Assembly (NCBI RefSeq): GCF_011250515.1
Contig: NZ_JAANOP010000006.1
Location: forward strand, 124,001-188,000
Reading direction: 5' to 3'
Source: Aquirufa ecclesiirivi
GTDB taxonomy: Bacteria; Bacteroidota; Bacteroidia; Cytophagales; Spirosomataceae
Length of the DNA stretch: 64,000 bases
Positions 57,782 through 64,000 of this stretch are shown here, piece after piece. The position numbers and the translations under genes were made by a program. Under the pieces are notes generated by a model. That model had not been told where the DNA came from. It did not search any database and saw nothing but the letters and a program-made list of their open reading frames with translations. Within the stretch, counting starts at the first letter, position 1, and each line of letters starts with the position of its first letter.

Positions 57782-59002
57782 ATGGCTCGTAAAAATGGTT
57801 CGGCAAGTATGTTATTCATTTTCATTACATTGGTTATCGATGTTTTGGGAATAGGCTTGATAGTGCCTATTATGCCAACCTTAATTTCAAGTTTTACAGG
57901 AGGAGATTTAAGTTCAGCTTCCCAATATTCGGGCTGGATGATGGCATCTTACGCTATCATGCAGTTTTTGTTTTCCCCAGTTTTGGGGGGGGTATCTGAC
58001 CAATTTGGACGTAGACCCATTATTTTAATTTCATTATTAGGCTTTAGTTTAAACTATTTAATTTCAGCCTTGGCACCTGATTTAATCTGGTTGTTTCTAG
58101 CCCGCATTTTTTCTGGAATAACAGGGGCAAGCTTTACTACAGCCCAAGCTTACATTGCTGATATTTCTAAGCCAGAGGATCGTGCCAAGAATTTCGGAAT
58201 GGTCGGAGCAGCCTTTGGTATAGGATTTATTATTGGACCTGCTGTAGGTGGCTTTTTAGGTAGTTATGGTGTGGCAGTACCCTTTTATGCTTCAGCTATA
58301 TTGACTTTGTTGAATGCCATGTACGGATATTTTGTTTTACCAGAGTCCTTGGCCAAAGAAAACCGTAGAAAATTTGATATTAGACGGGCAAATCCATTAG
58401 GTTCTTTGAAAATCTTTACGCGCTATCCCTTGATAACGGGATTAGTTGGGGGCTATTTCTGTTTACAATTAGCGGGTCAAGCTCATCCCAGTACTTGGTC
58501 TTATTTTACTATGAAAGTATTCTCTTGGACACCAACGGAAGTGGGGTATTCCTTGGCTTTTGTCGGTGCTATCGTCGCCATCGTTCAAGGGGGATTATCT
58601 CGTTTTATCATGCCAAAATTGGGGGATAAAAGAGCTATTTTATACGGATTAATGATGTATGGACTAGGTTTTTTCTTGTTTGCCTATGCATCAAAATCTT
58701 GGATGATGTATGTATTTATGGTTCCATTTGGATTAGGAGGAATAGCCGGGCCTGCCTTACAAAGTATGATTACTCAGCAAGTAGGTCCAGATGCACAAGG
58801 AGAGTTGCAGGGTGGATTAACAAGTTTACAATCCATCACGACCATTTTAGGACCCTTAGTGGCGTCTAATTTGTTTGCTTATTTTACTTCATCTGCCGCT
58901 CCAATTCAATTTCCTGGAGCAGCATTTTTCATTGCAGGAATTCTCGTATTTATCGGTTTGACTATTGTTTTGTCTTCCATTTCCTCCCGAAAAAGGATTT
59001 AA
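57782..59002 (+). CDS. MFS transporter, TCR/Tet-like
   Basis: A 406-residue inner-membrane transporter with 12 hydrophobic segments and the MFS motif [14 protein letters not shown] between helices 2 and 3. The QPSxxTWSYF-like segment (here [14 protein letters not shown]), the [13 protein letters not shown] start and the motif near helix 5 place it with TetA-like proton-driven exporters. Members of this group in Bacteroidota are often annotated as tetracycline-resistance-like, but the substrate cannot be told from sequence. Confidence 0.88.
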   Translation: MARKNGSASMLFIFITLVIDVLGIGLIVPIMPTLISSFTGGDLSSASQYSGWMMASYAIMQFLFSPVLGGVSDQFGRRPIILISLLGFSLNYLISALAPDLIWLFLARIFSGITGASFTTAQAYIADISKPEDRAKNFGMVGAAFGIGFIIGPAVGGFLGSYGVAVPFYASAILTLLNAMYGYFVLPESLAKENRRKFDIRRANPLGSLKIFTRYPLITGLVGGYFCLQLAGQAHPSTWSYFTMKVFSWTPTEVGYSLAFVGAIVAIVQGGLSRFIMPKLGDKRAILYGLMMYGLGFFLFAYASKSWMMYVFMVPFGLGGIAGPALQSMITQQVGPDAQGELQGGLTSLQSITTILGPLVASNLFAYFTSSAAPIQFPGAAFFIAGILVFIGLTIVLSSISSRKRI

Positions 59003-59086
59003 TTGATAATTGGTGGATTCTAGGGATGAATGATTTTTAAGTTCTGCCTATTTCCTATAATTTCGAATTCATATAAATCCCTAATC

Positions 59087-59827
59087 ATGAGAAAATTCGT
59101 TTATTTATTGGCTTTTATAGCTTTTAGTAGTAGTAGTTCATTTGTTTTAACAGCTCAAACTGTAGATGAAATTTTAGCCAAACACTTAGAGGCCATGGGT
59201 GGTGCCGAAAAGTGGAGTAAAGTTAAGTCGGTAGTTCAAAACACCAAGTTTACCATTCAAGGAATGGAGATACAATCCAAATCCTCCATTTTAGTCGGTA
59301 AGGCATTTCGTTCTGAAATTGAAGTTATGGGTAATAAAATGGTGCAAGTAGTGGAGGGTGAAAATGGCTGGTGGATTCGTCCACAAATGATGGGTGGTTC
59401 AGGTGAAGCTGAAGATATGCCTAAGGAAATGGTAAAAGTGAGTAAAAACCAAGAGTCTGTGGGTTCCTTATTATTGACAGCCAAAATGGAAGGTAGTAAA
59501 ATCGACTTGGTCAATAAAGAGAAATTGGATGGAGCCGATGTTTTTGTATGTCAAATTACTAAGAAGGATGGAGACGTAGGTACGGTTTATTTATCAGCAA
59601 GTACTTATTTAATTCTAAAATTTGCTGCCAAGGTGAATCTTGGAGGCCAAGCAGTCGATACGGAATTGAAATTTTCTAATTATAAAGCTGTAGATGGTTT
59701 GTATTTTCCATTTTCTATGGAAACAGCTAATCCAATGGGTGGGGGTACCATGCAGGTGGATACTACATCGATTGAAATTAACCCAGCTTTAGAAGCGGCT
59801 ATATTTGTTAAGCCGGTGAAAAAATAG
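59087..59827 (+). CDS. LolA-like outer membrane lipoprotein-sorting protein
   Basis: A 246-residue protein using the ATG at 59087; the longer frame starts at 59030 without a better leader. A signal peptide (residues 1-23, ending in TAQ) is followed by a LolA-like beta fold with DEILAKHLEAMGGAEKWSKVKSV and a GQAVDTELKFSNYKAVDGLYFPFSM region. Proteins like this may carry lipoproteins or bind hydrophobic ligands in the periplasm. It is followed by the palindrome array. Confidence 0.82.
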   Translation: MRKFVYLLAFIAFSSSSSFVLTAQTVDEILAKHLEAMGGAEKWSKVKSVVQNTKFTIQGMEIQSKSSILVGKAFRSEIEVMGNKMVQVVEGENGWWIRPQMMGGSGEAEDMPKEMVKVSKNQESVGSLLLTAKMEGSKIDLVNKEKLDGADVFVCQITKKDGDVGTVYLSASTYLILKFAAKVNLGGQAVDTELKFSNYKAVDGLYFPFSMETANPMGGGTMQVDTTSIEINPALEAAIFVKPVKK

Positions 59828-59857
59828 ATTTTGCTTTAAAATGAGTTAGAATGAAAC

Positions 59858-60229
59858 AGCCGAGGATTTAAATCCTCGGCTGTTTGTTTGAAAAACATGT
59901 CAACCAATAGATGGTTATTTCCGGTGTATGAGCCGAGGATTTAAATCCTCGGCTGTTTGTTTGAAAAACATGTCAACCAATAGAAGGTTATTTCTGGTGT
60001 ACGAGCCGAGGATTTAAATCCTCGGCTGTTTGTTTGAAAAACATGTCAACCAATAGATGGTTATTTACGGTGTACGAGCCGAGGATTTAAATCCTCGGCT
60101 CGTATTGTGTATTAAATCAAATTCATGGAATTTTTCCGAGGATTTAAATCCTCGGCTGTTTGTTTGAAAAACTTGTCAACCAATATATGGTTATTAACGG
60201 TGTACGAGCCGAGGATTTAAATCCTCGGC
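59858..60229 (+). repeat. Array of six palindromes, mostly at a 73-bp period
   Basis: A palindrome (core GAGGATTTAAATCCTC, 24 bp when complete) begins at 59858, 59931, 60004, 60077, about 60134 (shortened) and 60207. The first four and the last step are 73 bp apart. The 49-bp spacers are nearly identical and include GTTTGTTTGAAAAAC, CAACCAATA and GGTGTA. The fourth spacer is different and shorter (33-35 bp). Because the spacers are conserved, this is not a CRISPR array. It fills the 415-bp gap between two convergent genes and may end transcription from both. Confidence 0.93.
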
Positions 60230-60242
60230 ATCCTATTCTCCA

Positions 60243-61163
60243 TTAAGGTAAATACTGCTTAATGTGATTTCTCGCACTTAATATGGCCCTTTCAATATCC
60301 TCATCAGACCCCTCATAGGCCTTATCTTCCACTTCAATGACGATCGGTCCGCGATATCTTACATCATTCAAGGCAGAAATGAATTTGCCCCAATGGATAT
60401 CACCTAAACCTGGGATTTTAGGAGAATGATATTCCAATGGATTGGCCAATATTCCAACTCGATTCAATTTTTCGGGATAAACCTTGACATCCTTTAAGTG
60501 TACATGATGCAATTTTTCCGCATAATGATAGATAGGATAAGTATAATCCATCATCTGGAAGACCATGTGGGAAGGGTCATAATTTAATCCAAAGTTTTTA
60601 GATGGAATAATGCTAAATAATTGATCCCAAATTTTAGGTGTCGTCATGAGATTTTTTCCCCCAGGCCACTCATCATCTGTAAAGAACATGGGGCAGTTTT
60701 CGATACCAATTTTAATGTCCAATGAATCAGCCAAAGCAATTATCTCTGGCCATACTTCGGTAAACTTGCCCATGTTGTAGGCTACGTTTTTGGTATAATC
60801 TCGACCAACAAAGGTATTAACGTTACCTATTCCTAAGACGGCAGCTGCTTTGATAATTTTTTTGATATGTTCCCGATAATACAACGCCTGCTCTTCATTG
60901 GGATCCAAGGGGTTGGGATAATATCCCAAGGCTGAAATCTTAACGGGATGAAGCGCTAATTGTGCTTTAAGGGCCAATAAATCCTCGTATGAAAGCATGT
61001 CTACAGCGATATGACTTACACCCGCATATCGACGAGTATCTGCATTGCTCGTTGGCCAACACATGATTTCTACACAAGCAAATTGTTGTTGATGAGCGAA
61101 ATCCAAAACCTCCCACAAATTTTTATTGGGAAGAATAGCTGAAACGAATCCTAAATCAAGCAT
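60243..61163 (-). CDS. Sugar phosphate isomerase/epimerase-like TIM-barrel protein
   Basis: A 306-residue xylose-isomerase-like barrel with metal-site residues in GIENCPMFFTDDEWPGGKN, NYDPSHMVFQM, HVHLKDVKVY and a final VIEVEDKAYEG. It would isomerise or epimerise a sugar or inositol-type compound in the cytoplasm, since there is no signal peptide. It lies three bases after the TMEM220-like gene. Confidence 0.85.
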   Translation of the reverse strand: MLDLGFVSAILPNKNLWEVLDFAHQQQFACVEIMCWPTSNADTRRYAGVSHIAVDMLSYEDLLALKAQLALHPVKISALGYYPNPLDPNEEQALYYREHIKKIIKAAAVLGIGNVNTFVGRDYTKNVAYNMGKFTEVWPEIIALADSLDIKIGIENCPMFFTDDEWPGGKNLMTTPKIWDQLFSIIPSKNFGLNYDPSHMVFQMMDYTYPIYHYAEKLHHVHLKDVKVYPEKLNRVGILANPLEYHSPKIPGLGDIHWGKFISALNDVRYRGPIVIEVEDKAYEGSDEDIERAILSARNHIKQYLP

Positions 61164-61166
61164 GTG

Positions 61167-61529
61167 TTAATTGTATTTTTTATCAAGAAAATAAAATGTC
61201 GCAAACGAAAATGTGGTAATCCATAAACCAACTGCCTCACGGGCTAATTCTTGATTCATGGTTTTCATACTCAATCCATCGGTGATGAAACCTTCCCAAG
61301 CGGTCATTTCTACCCAAGTTTGAAGCCCAGCCACTCCTGAAAGTATAAATAGTACCACCATCAATTCGGAGTTTACTTTACCTGTTATTGCTCGCAATGC
61401 AGTATAGGCTGGAATCAAATAAACGGGTACCCATAAGATTGGATCAGGGTCATTCAATTGCCAATAGGCAAACAAGATGAAAATAATGGTAAATACGATG
61501 CCTGAAATTAGAAATGCTTTGTTCATCAT
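61167..61529 (-). CDS. TMEM220-family small membrane protein
   Basis: A 120-residue protein with four hydrophobic segments and the ILFAYWQLNDPDPILWVPVYL motif of the TMEM220 family. No catalytic function is known for this family. It lies between the TPR lipoprotein (15 bases) and the TIM-barrel gene (three bases), likely in one transcript. Confidence 0.85.
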   Translation of the reverse strand: MMNKAFLISGIVFTIIFILFAYWQLNDPDPILWVPVYLIPAYTALRAITGKVNSELMVVLFILSGVAGLQTWVEMTAWEGFITDGLSMKTMNQELAREAVGLWITTFSFATFYFLDKKYN

Positions 61530-61544
61530 GAAAAGGTTTAGGTG

Positions 61545-62261
61545 TTATTCACAAAGTTTATGGACAGCCTCTTTGGCTCCTGGATAATTTAATTTTTTTG
61601 CTTGCTGAAAGGCTAGGCAGGCTTTTTCACTCAATTTTTGTTGGTATAAGCTTAGACCCAAAGCATAATAACCTTTCCCAAAACTGGGATTAATTTCAAC
61701 CGTTTTTTCAAAGTCCTTGGCTGCCTCTGTTAGGTTTTCCCCTTGATAATAAATATTTCCGCGATTGTACAAAGCATTGATTTCCCGAGGGTTTTTAGTC
61801 AAGCAAGTCGTGAAATCAGCCAATGCAAGTTTCGGTTTAGCCAAAGCTGCCCAAACAATTCCTCTTTGTAAATATGCTGAAGCCGAATCTGGAGCATTTT
61901 TAATGGCAATTTCTAATGGAGCCAATGCTTTTTCCCATTCTGATTTCTCCATCCTTACAGCCGCTAAATTTAATTGGGCCTGGTATAAGGAGGGCTTTAA
62001 TTCCGTAGCCTTGAGATAATTACTTTCTGCTTCTACGAATTTTTTCTCTTGAAAATCAATTACCCCCAACATATTATATGCTTCGGCTGAACCTGGATTT
62101 TTCTCAATGGATTTTTTTAAAGCTTCTCGGGCAGATACTAATTCTCCCTTTTTTAAGCGCGTTTTAGCTTCTTCTAGCCAAGCATCAGATGAAGATGAAC
62201 ATGAAGATAATAGGGCTACGAGGAGACAGGCAACTAAGGGCCAGGTTTTTAGGATACGCAT
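61545..62261 (-). CDS. Tetratricopeptide-repeat lipoprotein
   Basis: A 238-residue protein when the ATG at 62261 is used; the longer frame starts at 62282 and would add seven residues before the signal. The lipoprotein signal ends LLSSC (Cys at about residue 21). It is followed by about five or six TPR units, with repeated AYNMLGVIDFQEKKFVEAE-like segments. The protein should bind partners at the membrane surface. The function is unknown. Confidence 0.85.
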   Translation of the reverse strand: MRILKTWPLVACLLVALLSSCSSSSDAWLEEAKTRLKKGELVSAREALKKSIEKNPGSAEAYNMLGVIDFQEKKFVEAESNYLKATELKPSLYQAQLNLAAVRMEKSEWEKALAPLEIAIKNAPDSASAYLQRGIVWAALAKPKLALADFTTCLTKNPREINALYNRGNIYYQGENLTEAAKDFEKTVEINPSFGKGYYALGLSLYQQKLSEKACLAFQQAKKLNYPGAKEAVHKLCE

Positions 62262-62316
62262 GTTAATTAATTGCATCATCAAAGTTAATGCCTAGCGCTA
62301 AAATATCGGTATGTAT

Positions 62317-62348
62317 TTTGAAAAAAGGGGCAATTTTTATTATATTTG
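62317..62348 (+). promoter_or_regulatory. Promoter of the SRP RNA gene
   Basis: TTTG at 62317-62320 and TATATTTG at 62341-62348, with a 20-bp spacer, match the Bacteroidetes promoter pattern. Transcription would start within a few bases of 62352, where the SRP RNA stem begins. Confidence 0.75.
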
Positions 62349-62350
62349 CA

Positions 62351-62438
62351 ATGGCAAATTACCAGCTCCCGCTGAATCCCCCAGGTCTTGATCGAAGCAA
62401 GGGTAAGTTGGTTGTAGCGGTGAATTTGCCATTTTTTT
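62351..62438 (+). ncRNA. ffs: Signal recognition particle RNA (small, 4.5S-like)
   Basis: A bacterial small SRP RNA of about 85 nt. The ends pair in a long stem (AATGGCAAATTACC with GGTGAATTTGCCATT). The apical part CAGGTCTTGATCGAAGCA aligns without gaps to the E. coli helix 8 segment CAGGTCCGGAAGGAAGCA that binds Ffh; the loop changes from GGAA to UGAU. It is followed by CATTTTTTT as a terminator. A strong promoter precedes it. The SRP RNA and Ffh deliver nascent membrane proteins to FtsY. Confidence 0.85.
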
Positions 62439-62457
62439 GTTTTAACCAATTCTACTC

Positions 62458-63117
62458 ATGAAATTTTTTATCGATACAGCCAATTTAGAACACATTAAAG
62501 AGGCACAAGATCTAGGTATTTTAGATGGTGTTACTACCAATCCATCCTTGATGGCCAAAGAAGGCATCAGTGGTAAAGATCAAGTTTTAAAGCATTATAA
62601 AGCTATATGTGATATCGTCGATGGAGATGTTTCCGCCGAAGTTATTGCTACTGACTACGCTGGAATGATTCGTGAGGGTGAAGAATTAGCAGATTTAGAT
62701 GATAAAATCGTAGTTAAAATACCAATCATTAAAGACGGTGTAAAAGCCCTTAAATATTTTTCTGATCGCGGTATCAAAACCAATTGTACTTTAGTATTTT
62801 CTGCTGGTCAAGCTTTGTTAGCTGCCAAAGCAGGTGCTACTTATGTGTCTCCATTCATTGGACGCTTGGATGATATCTCTTATGATGGAATTCAATTAAT
62901 CGAACAAATTCGATTAATTTATGATAATTATGAATTTGAAACGGAAATCTTAGCCGCTTCGGTTCGTCACCCGATGCACATCATTAATTGCGCCGAAGTT
63001 GGAGCAGATGTGATGACGGGCCCATTATCTGCTATTCTAGCTTTATTAAAACATCCTTTGACAGATAGCGGTTTAGCTACTTTCTTGGCTGATTACGAAA
63101 AAGCAAAGAATAAATAA
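62458..63117 (+). CDS. fsa: Fructose-6-phosphate aldolase / transaldolase-like protein
   Basis: A 219-residue TIM barrel of the transaldolase subfamily with the start [32 protein letters not shown] split by a turn, the Schiff-base lysine in [14 protein letters not shown] and the [11 protein letters not shown] segment. Proteins of this length are either FSA or short transaldolases (TalC-like). They cleave or transfer dihydroxyacetone units between sugar phosphates. It starts 20 bases after the SRP RNA. Confidence 0.9.
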   Translation: MKFFIDTANLEHIKEAQDLGILDGVTTNPSLMAKEGISGKDQVLKHYKAICDIVDGDVSAEVIATDYAGMIREGEELADLDDKIVVKIPIIKDGVKALKYFSDRGIKTNCTLVFSAGQALLAAKAGATYVSPFIGRLDDISYDGIQLIEQIRLIYDNYEFETEILAASVRHPMHIINCAEVGADVMTGPLSAILALLKHPLTDSGLATFLADYEKAKNK

Positions 63118-63125
63118 GCAATCGT

Positions 63126-63797
63126 ATGGCCGTTCTATCTTTTGAAAATGTTACTATTTTGCAAGATGGTATTCCTACCTTGCAAAATATCAATTTGGAG
63201 ATGAATGAGGGAGATTTTGCCTATTTAATCGGCAAAACAGGAAGTGGGAAAAGTACACTTTTTCGCTCCATATACGCTGAATTACCCATTGAATTAGGCG
63301 TTGCCCAAGTGGCAGGCTATTCTTTGAACGATATTAAACAAAGCGATGTGCCTTTCCTCCGTCGCAAGCTAGGATTTGTATTTCAAGACTTTCAATTATT
63401 AACGGATCGTAATGTTGAAAAAAACCTTTCCTTTGTTTTAGAAGCTACCGGTCATTCCAATCCAGATGAAATTCGTTACCGTATTGAGCAAGTTTTAGCT
63501 CAAGTAGGTATGAGCAATGCGATTCAGAAACGGGTACATCGATTATCTGGAGGAGAGCAGCAACGTATCTGTATCGCGAGAGCCATATTGAATAATCCAG
63601 TTTTATTGTTAGCCGATGAGCCTACAGGGCATTTAGATCCTGAGGTTTCCCTAGAAATCATGCAATTGTTTAAGCAATTAAACCAACAAGGAACAGCTAT
63701 TTTGATGGCAAGTCATGATTACAATACCATGCGCCAAGTTCCCGGTAAATTCCTCAAATGCGAAGGCGGGAACATCTTTCCTGTGGATAGTATATAG
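63126..63797 (+). CDS. ftsE: Cell-division ATP-binding protein FtsE
   Basis: A 223-residue ABC ATPase: Walker A GKTGSGKST at about residues 37-45, signature LSGGEQQR at about 140-147, Walker B VLLLADEPT at about 160-168 and the switch His in ASHDYN. FtsE works with the membrane protein FtsX to switch on peptidoglycan hydrolases at the septum. Assignment is by length and by the FVFQDFQLLTDRNV and FLRRKLG segments. ftsX is not directly downstream in this window; a terminator follows. Confidence 0.88.
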   Translation: MAVLSFENVTILQDGIPTLQNINLEMNEGDFAYLIGKTGSGKSTLFRSIYAELPIELGVAQVAGYSLNDIKQSDVPFLRRKLGFVFQDFQLLTDRNVEKNLSFVLEATGHSNPDEIRYRIEQVLAQVGMSNAIQKRVHRLSGGEQQRICIARAILNNPVLLLADEPTGHLDPEVSLEIMQLFKQLNQQGTAILMASHDYNTMRQVPGKFLKCEGGNIFPVDSI

Positions 63798-63822
63798 AGC
63801 TGAAGCAGTGCTTCAGCTTTTC
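63798..63822 (+). terminator. Terminator after ftsE
   Basis: A 9-bp stem (AGCTGAAGC / GCTTCAGCT) with a three-base loop and a short T-run starts right after the ftsE stop. A related sequence, GCACTGCTTCAGCTTTA, recurs at 63845-63861 and overlaps the porX stop. Confidence 0.8.
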
Positions 63823-63858
63823 TTCTGCTTGCCCGTTTAGAGTAGCACTGCTTCAGCT

Positions 63859-64000
63859 TTACTTGCCTGTCAGATACACCACGGGTATGATACATTCCTC
63901 CAATGAAATTCCACCATGTTGGAAGGTATTTCGGTAATGATTCACATAGTGGTTGTAATTATTAGGATAGGCAAACATATAGTCCTCCTTGCTAAACACA
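63859..64000 (-). CDS. porX: PorX-like response regulator, C-terminus (cut by window edge)
   Basis: The last 46 residues of a protein on the minus strand: [18 protein letters not shown], then [17 protein letters not shown] and the stop TAA at 63859-63861. The [24 protein letters not shown] pattern is that of the PglZ-type C-terminal domain of PorX, a response regulator that controls type IX secretion and gliding motility in Bacteroidota. The receiver domain would lie to the right of the window. Other PglZ-domain proteins share this pattern, so the name is likely but not certain. Confidence 0.75.
   Translation of the reverse strand, partial: VFSKEDYMFAYPNNYNHYVNHYRNTFQHGGISLEECIIPVVYLTGK

Noticed and set aside
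57782-59002. Calling the MFS gene a tetracycline-resistance determinant
   Set aside because: The fold and motif A are shared by many proton-driven exporters; resistance cannot be read from sequence.
59858-60229. CRISPR array
   Set aside because: The repeat is a palindrome and the spacers are nearly identical to each other, whereas CRISPR spacers differ. No cas genes are nearby.

Overview
The window is an A+T-rich chromosomal segment from a Bacteroidota bacterium, most likely a Cytophagales-type organism. The evidence for this is: a TonB-dependent receptor followed by a DUF4249 lipoprotein, DUF1080 and Gfo/Idh/MocA periplasmic-type proteins, NFACT and MutS2, the C-terminus of a PorX-like regulator at the right edge (known from type IX secretion and gliding control), TAnnTTTG-type -7 promoter elements, and starts without a strong Shine-Dalgarno sequence. 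The genus cannot be fixed from the sequence alone. Nearly all of the window is ordinary dense chromosome, with a few repeat-rich intergenic islands.

Layout: 1-4.2 kb holds the end of an unidentified gene and a minus-strand run rsmA-mgtE-dtd-mazG-like-hydroxyacid dehydrogenase. 4.3-10.3 kb holds a large hybrid histidine kinase and clpB. 10.3-11.1 kb is a YefM-YoeB toxin-antitoxin module bracketed by two nearly identical 95-bp terminator/hairpin repeats. 11.1-19.0 kb holds a two-gene oxidative sugar-acid pair, YigZ/IMPACT, NFACT, a sodium:solute symporter, a small membrane protein and miaA. 19.0-20.3 kb is a non-coding island with a tandemly duplicated ~475-bp element containing a large imperfect palindrome. 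20.3-29.4 kb is an accessory-looking block: LytS/LytTR two-component pair, PQQ-type sugar dehydrogenase, isoquinoline-oxidoreductase-like molybdoenzyme, acetyltransferase, cyclophilin-like, carboxymuconolactone decarboxylase-like, cupin and esterase genes. 29.5-31.0 kb has a HigBA-like module and a degraded copy of the repeat element.

31.0-37.7 kb carries two rhodaneses with a PASTA protein, an oxidoreductase/DUF1080 operon, and metZ coupled to a stand-alone nuoH. 37.7-43.6 kb holds TonB receptor/DUF4249, hemH, an EamA-like transporter and a DUF6941-like protein. 43.7-52.0 kb is a minus-strand set: pdxA, hydroxyacid dehydrogenase, mutS2, FKBP, YfhO-like and yicC. 52.2-59.8 kb is led by pyruvate carboxylase, which carries an extra C-terminal gamma-glutamylcyclotransferase-like domain, followed by a phosphodiesterase-like protein, a TIM-barrel protein, an MFS transporter and a LolA-like protein. 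59.8-60.2 kb is an array of six near-perfect palindromes, mostly at a 73-bp period. 60.2-64 kb holds another TIM-barrel protein, TMEM220-like and TPR proteins, an SRP (4.5S-like) RNA gene, a transaldolase-like aldolase, ftsE and the end of porX.

The observations most worth a second look are the pyruvate carboxylase fusion, the duplicated hairpin repeats around yefM-yoeB with a three-box TGTAC operator, the palindrome array at 59.9-60.2 kb, the TAGAATG heptamer arrays that supply stop codons of neighbouring genes, the permuted repeat element at two loci, and the isolated nuoH. I found no CRISPR array, transposase, prophage or tRNA gene. No single stretch clearly encodes a wholly new multi-gene system.
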